Part shown: in pieces, positions 1 to 7,237 of the stretch
Position numbering within the stretch: position 1 is the stretch's first letter
How the letters are laid out: the number at the start of each line of letters is the position of its first letter
Assembly (NCBI GenBank): GCA_029940115.1
Contig: JAOZRQ010000075.1
Span: forward strand, 1-17,549
Source of the DNA: Desulfobacterales bacterium
GTDB taxonomy: Bacteria > Desulfobacterota > Desulfobacteria > Desulfobacterales > 4be13
DNA: 17,549 nt
Reading direction: 5' to 3'
Program-made: the position numbers and the translations under genes
The notes under the pieces: generated by a model
What the model was told of the DNA's origin: nothing
Databases searched by the model: none
What the model saw: the letters and a program-made list of their open reading frames with translations, nothing else

Positions 1-168
1 CACGATTCACGCCCCACGATTCACGCCCCACGATTCACGCCCCACGATTCACGCCCCACGATTCACGCCCCACGATTCACGCCCCACGATTCACACCTCA
101 CGATTCACGCCCCACGATTCACGCCCCACGATTCACGCCCCACGTTTCACGCCTCACGTTTCATATCG
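1..168. repeat. 14-bp tandem repeat (two 7-bp half units)
   Basis: The unit CACGATTCACGCCC is repeated 11 times from base 1 to 154, followed by a decayed copy. Each unit is two heptads that both begin CACG (CACGATT, CACGCCC; variants CACGTTT, CACGCCT, CACACCT). Copies at the left edge are identical and those on the right have drifted. The array probably continues upstream of the window. There are no spacers, so it is not a CRISPR array. Confidence 0.95.
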
Positions 169-330
169 GATTGTCAAATCCGAATCATCATTCACTGCCG
201 GATTTGGAAAACCGGCAGGAGCGCATGAGGGGCCTGCGGGATTTGGCAATTAGGATGAGGCGTTCTCTCCCCGCTCGGTTCGGATTTGAAAATTCAAACC
301 GCATTCTCTGCCGGATTTCCCAACCCATCA
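167..330. repeat. degenerate copies of the GGTTCGGATT palindromic repeat family
   Basis: This gene-free stretch holds several short hairpins: GGATTGTCAAATCC at 167-180, a GCCGGATTT...AACCGGC stem near 196-215, and CGGTTCGGATTTGAAAATTCAAACCG at about 276-301 (written here as two arms, CGGTTCGGATTT and AAATTCAAACCG). They share wording with the cleaner array at 5911-6037, so they look like older members of the same family. No coding signal is seen. Confidence 0.6.
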
Positions 331-397
331 AAAGTGTTCATCTCAGAAAGTCCAAACGTGGATTCCATTTTTTTTGAACATTTTTTTTTGAAACAGA

Positions 398-426
398 TTG
401 ACAAGGCGAAGTATGAGAATTATACT
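398..426 (+). promoter_or_regulatory. sigma-70 promoter upstream of dnaG
   Basis: TTGACA (398-403), a 17-base spacer and TATACT (421-426) match the housekeeping promoter consensus at 11 of 12 positions with ideal spacing. It points toward dnaG, whose start lies about 480 bases downstream, giving a long leader that would contain the inverted-repeat element at 529-695. A small RNA in the leader is possible but not shown. Confidence 0.7.
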
Positions 427-454
427 GTAAGTTTATTGAAAATTTAAAATTTCT

Positions 455-469
455 CAGCAGATCTGAAAG
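455..469 (+). repeat. solitary end of the CAGCAGATATGAAAG element
   Basis: CAGCAGATCTGAAAG differs by one base from the terminal repeat of the element at 529-695, 60 bases downstream in the same orientation. It looks like a remnant or solo terminus of the same family. Confidence 0.5.
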
Positions 470-528
470 TTCATCATTCCCCTCAGATCCGGTTTGGATC
501 CGGACAGCCTGGCTGATCCTTCCATCAT

Positions 529-695
529 CAGCAGATATGAAAGAACAGGGAAACCCGGTTTCTGGCACTCCCCGATAAACCTGTCCCCGACGTTTTTTAT
601 CGGGGAAAATGTCGGGGACAGGCATGGGAACCTGATCGCCCAGTCCCTGTAGCCTGAAATCGGGTTTCTTTCTCATCAAACTTTCATATCTGCTG
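529..695. mobile_element. 167-bp palindromic MITE-like element in the dnaG leader
   Basis: Perfect 15-bp terminal inverted repeats (CAGCAGATATGAAAG at 529-543, complement at 681-695) enclose a second inverted pair, AAACCCGGTTTC and GAAATCGGGTTTC, and two interleaved perfect stems: CCCCGATAAA 570-579 with 596-605, and CCTGTCCCCGAC 580-591 with 611-622. There is no transposase and no clear target duplication. The reverse strand has an open frame here, but it simply follows the palindrome. If transcribed from the promoter at 398-426 the leader RNA would be strongly folded. Confidence 0.65.
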
Positions 696-913
696 GTTAT
701 TACCTGTATTTTCATCAGGAATGTGAATCAAGTAATGGGTCATAAATTTTCGATTAAATGCAGATCCCATTTTACCTGAATTATCAGGTATGACCATTAA
801 CCGGGAATAGGTATCGGCACCCTAAGTTTACACTCATGATGAAACCATAACCGGGAAGGTTGTGTTGCTTCACAGACTCTTTTCACATTTCTGTTGTATG
901 GAGGCATCTCTTT

Positions 914-2665
914 TTGGCGTTTATCCCAGAGGACAAAATCAGAGACATTCGAAATGCTGCTGACATTGTGGAAGTCGTTTCAGAATCCGTTCTTCTGAAA
1001 AAAGCAGGAAAGGATTACAAAGGACTCTGCCCCTTTCATTCCGAAAAGACCCCGTCATTCACGGTCAGTCCTGAAAAACAGATATTCCACTGCTTTGGAT
1101 GCGGCACAGGGGGGAATGTGTTCACCTTTCTGATGAAGCAGGAGGGACTCTCATTTCCCGAAGCCCTGAGAACGCTTGCTCGGCGATATGGGGTTGACAT
1201 TCCTGAGCAACGCATGTCCGCGGAGCAGAAAAGGCAGATGAATGAGCGGGAAGCCCTTCTTGACATCAACCGACAGGCTGCCAACTTTTTTCACCATATT
1301 CTGTCAACTGACCCGGCAGGAAGGGAAGGACGCGCCTATCTGGAAAAACGGGGCATCACAAAAGAGACCATTGACCAGTTTCAGATCGGATACGCGGCGG
1401 ATGAATGGGATCAGTTGACCCCCTTTTTTCGCAAAAAAGAAGTCCCGCTTCCATCCGTTGAGAAGGCCGGACTGATCATTCCGAGAAAGGGGGACGGCTT
1501 TTATGACCGCTTCAGAAATCGCATCATCTTCCCCATTGTGGATGCCCAGGGCCGGGTCATTGCGTTCGGGGGCCGGGTCATGGATGCCTCCCTGCCCAAA
1601 TATCTGAACTCACCGGAGACCCGTCTGTTCAACAAAAGCCTCGCGCTGTACGGCCTGCACAGCGCCCGACACCAGTGCAGGGAAACCGGGAGGGTCTTCA
1701 TTGTCGAGGGGTATGTGGATGTGCTGGCCCTTCACCAGCACGGCATAAAAAATGCCGTGGCGACCCTCGGCACATCGCTCACTCCAGGGCATCTCCGGCT
1801 TCTCAAAGGATATTCAGACAACGCCATCCTGGTCTATGATTCAGACGAGGCTGGCATCCAAGCCGCGCGCCGGAGTGTCGAGGTGTTCAGAAAAGAGAAC
1901 ATGGATGCCAGAATCCTTGTCCTTGCATCGGGATATGATCCGGATTCATTTCTGTTTGAATTTGGGGCAGAAGCTTTTCAGAAGGCCGCGGACCAAGCCC
2001 TTTCCGCGATCTCCTTTCTGACAACTGTCGCGATAAGGACCCATGGGCTTTCGGTTGAAGGGAAACTCCGGGTCATCTCGGACATGAAGGTGCCGCTGGC
2101 ATCGGTTCAGGACGGGATGGCAAGAGCCTTGTACATCAGGGAGCTTGCAGGTCTTCTCCATGTGGATGAAACCGCGATATTGGAAAAGGTGAGGGTCGCA
2201 ACCTCTGGAAACAGCAGGACATCCCCCGCTCCTGCCCAAAGAAAGGAGGGATCCCGGATTGAAGAGCAGATCATTGCGATGATGTTGCAATTTCCGGAAA
2301 TATTGACGGATATCCAAAACCGGAATCTGCTGGATCACTTTGGGGACAAAGCCCTTCAATCCGCGGGCCGGACCATTCTGGATCGCCGACATGCCGATTC
2401 AGGGATTCAGGTGTCTGAGATGATCGGCCTGATTGAGGAGAAGGAGCAGAGGAACAGAGTGGCTTCCTTGGCAATGAAAGAGGAACGCTGGGACAATGAG
2501 GGCTGTCTCAGACTGATGGCCCAGTTCGAATCGCGCCGGACCCGGCAGGATAAGCATACCCTGTTGCAAAAAATAAAGGCCGCAGAGGAGGAGAATGACC
2601 ATGAACGCCTTTTGAAATTGTTGGAGGAAACACAGACTCAGGCCAGAAAAAGGCAGTCAAACTGA
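914..2665 (+). CDS. dnaG: DNA primase DnaG
   Basis: Makes RNA primers at the replication fork, working with the DnaB helicase. The protein begins (L)AFIPEDKIRDIRNAADIVEVV, the usual DnaG opening. The CHC2 zinc finger is near residues 39-63 (CPFH ... HCFGCG). The catalytic TOPRIM core shows VEGYVDVLALHQHG near 264 and the acidic LVYDSDEAG near 307. The C-terminal part should be the helicase-binding domain. At 583 residues it has normal length. I chose the TTG at 914 because GGAGG lies at 900-904 with a 9-base gap and the family starts here; an in-frame ATG at 860 would add 18 unrelated residues and has no good ribosome site. It is followed by rpoD, as in the macromolecular synthesis operon of many bacteria, but rpsU is not next to it. 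Confidence 0.97.
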   Translation: MAFIPEDKIRDIRNAADIVEVVSESVLLKKAGKDYKGLCPFHSEKTPSFTVSPEKQIFHCFGCGTGGNVFTFLMKQEGLSFPEALRTLARRYGVDIPEQRMSAEQKRQMNEREALLDINRQAANFFHHILSTDPAGREGRAYLEKRGITKETIDQFQIGYAADEWDQLTPFFRKKEVPLPSVEKAGLIIPRKGDGFYDRFRNRIIFPIVDAQGRVIAFGGRVMDASLPKYLNSPETRLFNKSLALYGLHSARHQCRETGRVFIVEGYVDVLALHQHGIKNAVATLGTSLTPGHLRLLKGYSDNAILVYDSDEAGIQAARRSVEVFRKENMDARILVLASGYDPDSFLFEFGAEAFQKAADQALSAISFLTTVAIRTHGLSVEGKLRVISDMKVPLASVQDGMARALYIRELAGLLHVDETAILEKVRVATSGNSRTSPAPAQRKEGSRIEEQIIAMMLQFPEILTDIQNRNLLDHFGDKALQSAGRTILDRRHADSGIQVSEMIGLIEEKEQRNRVASLAMKEERWDNEGCLRLMAQFESRRTRQDKHTLLQKIKAAEEENDHERLLKLLEETQTQARKRQSN

Positions 2666-2668
2666 ATC

Positions 2669-2920
2669 TGAGTTCTGGGGGCTCGGTTCTGGGTGGGCCG
2701 TCTAAAAATGCCGTTTTCAGCGATTGTTTCCTGCCCGACTTCTGGCCCCGCAAAATTTGGCCGCAATGCCCATCTCAGCAAGAATCAGGACAAAATGGGG
2801 GGCCGGAAGGCGGGCAAGGGGAATTAGCTGATTTGGACGGCCTAGTTCTGGGTGCTCGGTTCTGGGCACTCGGGCTGAGTGCCGTCTTCTGGGTGGAGCC
2901 GAGTGCCGAGAACCCAGAAC
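2669..2920. repeat. TTCTGGG-type short repeats interrupted by an inserted element
   Basis: GTTCTGGG and CTCGGTTCTGGG motifs recur at 2672-2693 and 2844-2875, and in inverted form (GAACCCAGAACCCC) near 2909-2922. The two direct blocks, AGTTCTGGGNGCTCGGTTCT on both sides, are split by the palindromic element 2696-2842. This fills most of the dnaG-rpoD gap. No promoter or terminator stands out. Confidence 0.6.
2696..2842. mobile_element. 147-bp palindromic element between dnaG and rpoD
   Basis: Bounded by GGCCGTC (2696-2702) and its complement GACGGCC (2836-2842), with an internal stem of TGCCCGACTTCTGGCCCC (2732-2749) against GGGGGGCCGGAAGGCGGGCA (2798-2817). It sits inside a repeated AGTTCTGGG block whose two halves flank it, as expected of an insertion. 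No open frame encodes a transposase, so at most it is a non-autonomous element. Confidence 0.5.
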
Positions 2921-2950
2921 CCCTTTCGGATAACTAGGAGGCTCAGAAGC

Positions 2951-4741
2951 ATGACAAACAGATCCGTTGCAAACTTGAAGAATGTCAACAAAAAAGATAG
3001 GATAGATGAGTTGATTTCAAAAGGAAAGGAGCAGGGCTATCTCTCTTATGATGAAATTAACGGGATGCTCGGCGATGACATGTTGTCTCCAGAACAGTTG
3101 GACGAGGCAATGCTCATGTGCAACAACCACAACATTCAAATTATAGATGAAAAGAGAGAGAAAGTGGCAGATGGCGTGAATAAGCGGGAAAAGGTGACAG
3201 GCGATCCCAAAAGTGGACTTGTGGACGATTCCGTGGAAGAACCGCCGGTGGAGGATCTTGGCCCTGTCACGGACCCTGTCAAGATGTATCTGCGTGAGAT
3301 GGGGCTTGTGGATCTCCTGAACCGGGAAGAGGAGGTGGAAATCGCCAAGCGGATAGAAGCTGGCGAGCAGGAAGTTTTGAAGGCGCTCCTTGACACCACC
3401 ACCGGCGTGGAGTGCATCCTGGGGCTTGGCAAACACATTGAAGATGGGGCGCTTCGGCCCAAACATGTGTTGAGGGATGTTGACGAAGGGGATACATACA
3501 TCGAAGAGTCCGTTCAGATTGAAACCTTTCTGAAGACCATTCATGCAATCTGGGAACTGTATGGAGAGAACAAGGTGTATCGGGAGAAACTTTTTTCCCC
3601 TGACCCCCCCGACTCGGATGAGCAGCGAAGGCTCAGGAGGTATATTGTGCGGCGGAATCACAAAGTTTTCGATCTGCTCAAGGACTGGCGATTTGAAAGC
3701 GGGGTCATTGAGAAGATTGAAAGGATCATCAGGGAGCAGATCGAGTGGTTTGAGTCCATGAACAGGAGGATCCTGACCTGCGCGGAACCGATGAACGCCT
3801 CTTTGTCGGATATCCGCGCCCACCTGAACTCGGAGGTGGAGTTCATGCAATGGGCCAGATGCCGTTGCGGGCTGGCCCCCCAGGAGATCATCTCACGGTT
3901 TGCGGAGATCAGGAACATCCAAAGAGTGGCAGAGGAGAGGGAAAAGTCCCTCAAGACCAAAAGCCAGAACCTGAAGCGGGTGATATCCGGCGTTGACGAA
4001 GGCCATGGCAAGGCAAAATTGGCCAAAGGCGACCTGATCAGGGCGAATCTCCGGCTGGTGGTCAGCATTGCCAAGAAATACACCAACCGGGGCCTCCAGT
4101 TTCTGGATCTGATCCAGGAGGGGAACATCGGCCTGATGAAGGCGGTGGACAAATTCGAATATCGGCGGGGGTACAAGTTCAGCACATACGCCACCTGGTG
4201 GATACGGCAGGCCATCACCCGGGCCATTGCCGACCAGGCCAGAACCATCCGGATCCCGGTCCACATGATCGAGACCATCAACAAGCTGATCCGGACATCG
4301 AGATATCTGGTCCAGGAGCTGGGCCGTGAGCCGACCCCCGAGGAGATCGCCGAGAAGATGGAGATCCCCTTGGACAAGGTGCGCAAGGTGCTGAAGATCG
4401 CGAGGGAGCCGATCTCCCTGGAGACCCCCATTGGGGAGGAGGAGGACAGCCATCTCGGGGATTTCATCGAGGACAAGAAATTCATGCTGCCCTCGGACGC
4501 GGCCATCAGCCTGAACCTTGCCGAGCAGACCCGCAAAATCCTCGCCACACTCACCCCGCGGGAGGAGAAGGTGTTGCGGATGCGCTTCGGGATCGGGGAG
4601 AAGGCGGATCACACCCTTGAGGAGGTGGGGCAGGACTTTGCCGTCACCCGCGAACGGATCCGCCAGATCGAGGCCAAGGCATTGAGAAAGCTGAGGCATC
4701 CGACCCGGAGCCGGAAATTGAAGAGCTTTCTCGATTATTAA
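2951..4741 (+). CDS. rpoD: RNA polymerase primary sigma factor RpoD (sigma-70)
   Basis: Directs core RNA polymerase to housekeeping promoters. Region 1.1 occupies about residues 15-75, and region 1.2 starts at DPVKMYLREMGLVDLL near 110. A long non-conserved acidic region follows. Region 2 (about 360-430) has RANLRLVVSIAKKY, DLIQEGNIGLMKAVDKF and YKFSTYATWWIRQAI. Region 3 is about 440-515. Region 4 (about 530-595) has LTPREEKVLRMRFG and the helix-turn-helix VTRERIRQIEAKALRKLRHP. The 596-residue length is normal for this phylum. The ATG at 2951 has AGGAGG at 2936-2941, 9 bases away; the same frame is open further upstream but runs through the TTCTGGG repeats. Probably co-transcribed with dnaG, since no terminator is seen between them. 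Confidence 0.98.
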   Translation: MTNRSVANLKNVNKKDRIDELISKGKEQGYLSYDEINGMLGDDMLSPEQLDEAMLMCNNHNIQIIDEKREKVADGVNKREKVTGDPKSGLVDDSVEEPPVEDLGPVTDPVKMYLREMGLVDLLNREEEVEIAKRIEAGEQEVLKALLDTTTGVECILGLGKHIEDGALRPKHVLRDVDEGDTYIEESVQIETFLKTIHAIWELYGENKVYREKLFSPDPPDSDEQRRLRRYIVRRNHKVFDLLKDWRFESGVIEKIERIIREQIEWFESMNRRILTCAEPMNASLSDIRAHLNSEVEFMQWARCRCGLAPQEIISRFAEIRNIQRVAEEREKSLKTKSQNLKRVISGVDEGHGKAKLAKGDLIRANLRLVVSIAKKYTNRGLQFLDLIQEGNIGLMKAVDKFEYRRGYKFSTYATWWIRQAITRAIADQARTIRIPVHMIETINKLIRTSRYLVQELGREPTPEEIAEKMEIPLDKVRKVLKIAREPISLETPIGEEEDSHLGDFIEDKKFMLPSDAAISLNLAEQTRKILATLTPREEKVLRMRFGIGEKADHTLEEVGQDFAVTRERIRQIEAKALRKLRHPTRSRKLKSFLDY

Positions 4742-4757
4742 GGATTGAGTTTTTTTT

Positions 4758-4823
4758 AACTTGTGCATTTGATTTCAGATGCCTTGAAAATAAAGAGATC
4801 AGGAAATCGTAAATGCACAAGTT
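4758..4823. repeat. 13-bp inverted repeat AACTTGTGCATTT
   Basis: AACTTGTGCATTT at 4758-4770 and its exact complement at 4811-4823 form a 66-bp inverted-repeat unit right after rpoD and its T-run (4751-4757). A third copy (AAATGCACAAGTT) lies at 6420-6432, touching the end of the second MITE copy. It could act as an rpoD terminator, but the T-run precedes the stem, so that is weak. Confidence 0.6.
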
Positions 4824-4900
4824 GTTTAATTCGCGTTCCTAAGGAACAGAAATTGAATTGCTTCAGGCAGGTTTCTCATAATCTTTCATGTATCTTTCAT

Positions 4901-5024
4901 CTGTACAGGACAAAAAGTCGGGAATGGGCCAGAAACCCGGCTTTTTCCCAAACGGGCCGACTCCCCAACTGCAAGAAAAAGCCGGGTTTCTTTCCCCAAT
5001 CATTATTTTTTGTCCTGTACACAG
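4901..5024. mobile_element. MITE-like element, CTGTACAGGAC family, copy 1
   Basis: Termini CTGTACAGGACAAAAA and TTTTTGTCCTGTACACAG are inverted repeats. Inside is a strong hairpin, AGAAACCCGGCTTTTT against AAAAAGCCGGGTTTCT. ATCTTTCAT occurs directly on both sides (4892-4900 and 5025-5033) and could be a 9-bp target duplication, although a further ATCTTTCAT at 4881 weakens this. No transposase is encoded. Copies 2 and 3 are at 6299-6420 and 13512-13618, with solo ends at 6715 and 8789. Confidence 0.8.
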
Positions 5025-5049
5025 ATCTTTCATCGAAGGAGGCCATCAG

Positions 5050-5827
5050 ATGGAAGCCTTGGAGGCAAAATCGTTCGAACATGCAGGCGTGACTCCCGCC
5101 GTTTTCTTTAAGGAGAAAAGCGGGTCCGGAGCCGCGAAAGGGGTTGTTTACCCTGAGAGTGACGGAAGGCCGATGGCGGACAACACCGAGCAGTACAGAT
5201 GGATCGTGCTGATCAAGGAGAACCTCGAGACCCTGTTTGAGGACTCACCCGACATCTTTGTGGCCGCGGACCTGCTCTGGTACCCGGTGGCGGATGACAC
5301 CAAGACCTGTGCCGCGCCCGACGTGATGGTGGCGTTCGGAAGGCCCAAGGGGAGGCGAGGCTCGTATATCCAATGTGAGGAGGACGGCATCCCCCCCAAG
5401 TGGTCTTTGAGATCTTCTCACCCTCGAACACACGGGCCGAGATGGGGAGGAAGCTTGAGTTTTATGACAGGCACGGGGTCGAGGAGTATTACCTCTACGA
5501 TCCGGACCGCGTCACGTTCAACGGATGGATCCAGACGAGAGGGAGACTTCAGCCCGTCCGAGACATCCGGGGCTGGCGAAGTCCGAGGCTGGGGACGACC
5601 TTCAAGGTTGGAAAGACGGGTTTGGGCATCTGTGATCCCTCGGGACAGGAGTTCACCACGCATTCGGCAGAAAGGCGAAAGGGGAAAGACAACGGGCTGA
5701 GAGGGCACAATTGGAGAGAGACTTGGAAAGGCGACGGGCGGAGAAGGAGAGACAGCGGGCGGAGAAGGAGAGACAGCGGGCGGACATGTTGGCCGCGAAG
5801 CTGAAATTGCTCGGAATTGCGGAATGA
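5050..5827 (+). pseudogene. Uma2-family (PD-(D/E)XK nuclease-like) protein, two frameshifts
   Basis: Three consecutive frames together give one Uma2-family protein, a restriction-endonuclease-like fold of unknown role that is often multicopy in such genomes. The first frame (5050 to ~5391) carries RWIVLIKENLETLF, AADLLWYPV and APDVMVAFGRPKGRRGSY. The second (~5398 to ~5680) resumes with VVFEIFSPSNTRAEMGRKLEFYDRHGVEEYYLYDPDR. The third ends in an Arg/Glu-rich coiled tail, ERQRAEKERQRADMLAAKLK, and stops at 5825-5827. Each junction is one base short at a homopolymer: C7 at 5391-5397 and G4 at 5681-5684. Acidic residues and the Glu/Lys pair typical of the active site (APD, FEIFS, GRKL) are present but lie in different frames. 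GAAGGAGG at 5035-5042 gives a ribosome site for the ATG at 5050. It may be a true pseudogene or an intact gene with base-calling errors. Confidence 0.85.
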
Positions 5828-5910
5828 TTCTGTTTATGTGGCCGGTGGACTGTTGGCAATCCGCTAGGAGCGTGGGGATTTGTCAATTCGGCAAGAGCCT
5901 CCTCTTGCTC

Positions 5911-6037
5911 GGTTCGGATTGGCAAATCCGAACCCAATTCCCTCGCTCCCCACTCGGTTCGGATTGGCAAATCCGAACCCAATTCCCTCGCTCCCTCGGT
6001 TCGGATTGGCAAATCCGAACCGGATTTGGCAATCCGG
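5911..6037. repeat. array of GGTTCGGATT hairpins
   Basis: Three perfect 10-bp stems with loop GGCA (GGTTCGGATT / AATCCGAACC) begin at 5911, 5956 and 5998, spaced 45 and 42 bases apart by a CAATTCCCTCGCTCCC-like linker. A smaller stem, CCGGATT / AATCCGG, overlaps at 6020-6037. Together with looser copies at 5840-5905 this fills the 350-base gap between the Uma2 gene and the tRNA; no gene is present there. Confidence 0.9.
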
Positions 6038-6127
6038 CAGGAGCGTAAGCCCTTTTCTGGTTGCAAGAACTTGTGTGGTGGGTTTGTCAAAATTTTGCTC
6101 GTCCTTTTAAATAAAATAAAAATGTGC

Positions 6128-6156
6128 TTGACAAAGGATATTTTAAGGCTTATATA
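6128..6156 (+). promoter_or_regulatory. sigma-70 promoter of the tRNA gene
   Basis: TTGACA (6128-6133), a 17-base spacer and TATATA (6151-6156) lie 24 bases before the tRNA 5' end. The boxes match the consensus closely and nothing else lies between, so this is very likely the tRNA promoter. Confidence 0.8.
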
Positions 6157-6179
6157 AAGAGGTAATCAGATTGACACTT

Positions 6180-6252
6180 GGGCCCATAGCTCAACTGGAA
6201 GAGCTCCCGGCTCATAACCGGATGGTCCTTGGTTCGAACCCAAGTGGGCCCA
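6180..6252 (+). tRNA. tRNA, anticodon CAT (tRNA-Met, possibly tRNA-Ile2)
   Basis: A 73-base cloverleaf can be drawn by eye. The acceptor is GGGCCCA / TGGGCCC with discriminator A, the D stem is GCTC / GAGC with a short AACTGGAA loop, the anticodon loop is CTCATAA (anticodon CAT), and the T arm is CTTGG-TTCGAAC-CCAAG. The 3' CCA is not encoded and would be added after transcription. The top pair of the anticodon stem (C27-A43) is mismatched. It lacks the initiator pattern of three G-C pairs flanking the anticodon, so elongator Met is likeliest. A lysidine-modified Ile2 tRNA has the same anticodon and cannot be excluded by eye. Confidence 0.93.
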
Positions 6253-6298
6253 TTTGCCTGATTTTGTCAAGACCTGTCATCAAACCGTTCCTAAAAAT

Positions 6299-6420
6299 CT
6301 GTGCACAGGACAAAAAATTGTGGTGGCAAGAAACCCGGCTTTTTCCCAAACGGGCAGAGTTCCAAACTGCCAGAAAAAGCCGGATTTCCTTCCCCATTCA
6401 CTTTTTTTGTCCTGTACACA
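6299..6420. mobile_element. MITE-like element, CTGTACAGGAC family, copy 2
   Basis: Same orientation and internal hairpin as copy 1, with diverged bases (left end CTGTGCACAGGAC, right end GTCCTGTACACA). It starts 46 bases after the tRNA and could stop tRNA read-through. Its right end abuts AAATGCACAAGTT (6420-6432). The rest of the 490-base gap before the next gene holds only the palindrome at 6577-6650 and a solo MITE end. Confidence 0.8.
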
Positions 6421-6576
6421 AATGCACAAGTTAAAAAAAACTTATTTAATACCTGGCCATGAATTTTCTGTGAGGGTTTCCGGAAACTTTTGACCGGGTA
6501 TTTGTTTTTTCCCAGATAAGCATCAAGGCCTACGGTAAGTGATTACTTTGGTCATCATGCCCGCGGAGTATTTGTT

Positions 6577-6650
6577 AATCCGAACCGGTCGGGAAGTTGG
6601 CCGCCATACTTCCGCGGGATTGACAAATCTCGCGGGTGATGGTTCGGATT
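6577..6650. repeat. GGTTCGGATT-family palindrome, inverted form
   Basis: AATCCGAACC (6577-6586) and GGTTCGGATT (6641-6650) face each other, and a second stem, CCGCGGGATT / AATCTCGCGG, lies inside at 6611-6634. It is related to the array at 5911-6037 but has longer, different loops. Confidence 0.6.
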
Positions 6651-6714
6651 TCCTGCACCTTGACGTGTTCCGCCAACCGTTGAGCCCTCCGCTCTGCAAC
6701 TGAGGAAATTCTCA

Positions 6715-6733
6715 CTTTTTGTCCTGTACACAG
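6715..6733 (+). repeat. solo right end of the CTGTACAGGAC element
   Basis: CTTTTTGTCCTGTACACAG is identical to the right terminus of copy 1, but no matching left half is next to it. It ends at the ribosome site of the following gene. Confidence 0.75.
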
Positions 6734-6740
6734 AGGAAAA

Positions 6741-7235
6741 ATGGTATATAAAGACTACTTGAAAGCCGCTCGTAAGCATAAAATCACCTGCGAGGTCATT
6801 GCTGAGAAATTAAATGAGGAAAAGAGTCGGAAAGCCCCAAATCGTGCAAAGGTGAAAAGCCTCACATTGAATTTGTATTATCTTTCGGGGTATGTGATTG
6901 AGTGCATGGTAAAATATGCGATATATGATTTGAGCGGTTACAAAAGTGGCGATGATGTCAAAGACCTGAATGAAAGAGAATTGACTTATGATCTCCATAT
7001 CAAACACCATCGGTTTGGCAGATATACAGAACACCTGATCAGGCGTATGTCAGGTACGATCCCACTGATCAACGACATAAAAGGTATTCCAAAGGAAACG
7101 GTCAATATTTACAACGAGTGGGATGCAGAGATAAGATATTCTTATGAATTGAAATGCAATGAAATTCGTTATATGAGATTTTATGAATATGCAAAAGAAA
7201 TTTTTAAGATCATAAAAAACAACACAAGGGGTTAA
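6741..7235 (+). CDS. HEPN-like small protein of the accessory cluster
   Basis: No firm family is recognised. The 164-residue, helix-rich protein has the pattern of HEPN-domain proteins: NLYYLSGYVIECMVKYAIY at residues 44-62 (a Tyr-rich helix followed by Gly and an acidic residue) and EWDAEIRYSY at 126-135. HEPN proteins are often RNases in toxin-antitoxin and defence systems or their inactive partners. An RxxxxxxH arrangement occurs at 91-98 (RFGRYTEH), but it lies in the linker, so I do not claim catalysis. A short GAGG at 6733-6736 precedes the ATG. Only 2 bases separate its stop from the next gene, so the two are probably translationally coupled. The region is lower in G+C than dnaG-rpoD, in keeping with acquired DNA. 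Confidence 0.7.
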   Translation: MVYKDYLKAARKHKITCEVIAEKLNEEKSRKAPNRAKVKSLTLNLYYLSGYVIECMVKYAIYDLSGYKSGDDVKDLNERELTYDLHIKHHRFGRYTEHLIRRMSGTIPLINDIKGIPKETVNIYNEWDAEIRYSYELKCNEIRYMRFYEYAKEIFKIIKNNTRG

Positions 7236-7237
7236 AG

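Noticed and set aside
1..168. CRISPR array
   Set aside because: The 14-bp units are directly adjacent without unique spacers, and no cas genes are present.
338..715. 125-codon minus-strand frame in the dnaG leader
   Set aside because: It runs through the palindromic element 529-695 and the promoter region; its sequence follows the inverted repeat and resembles no protein.
860..913. ATG start for DnaG at 860
   Set aside because: It would add 18 residues not found in the family and lacks a ribosome site, whereas TTG 914 has GGAGG at 9 bases.
3017..4768. Long open frames on the minus strand across rpoD (up to about 298 codons)
   Set aside because: They lie wholly antisense to a clear sigma-70 gene, have no family resemblance, and arise from the codon bias of the real gene.
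4888..5049. N-terminal extension of the Uma2 gene
   Set aside because: The open frame upstream of 5050 is simply the MITE copy read through; GAAGGAGG at 5035-5042 supports the start at 5050.
5653..6090. 145-codon minus-strand frame with repeated SDLPIRTE
   Set aside because: It is the translation of the GGTTCGGATT hairpin array and the Uma2 coiled tail, not a gene.
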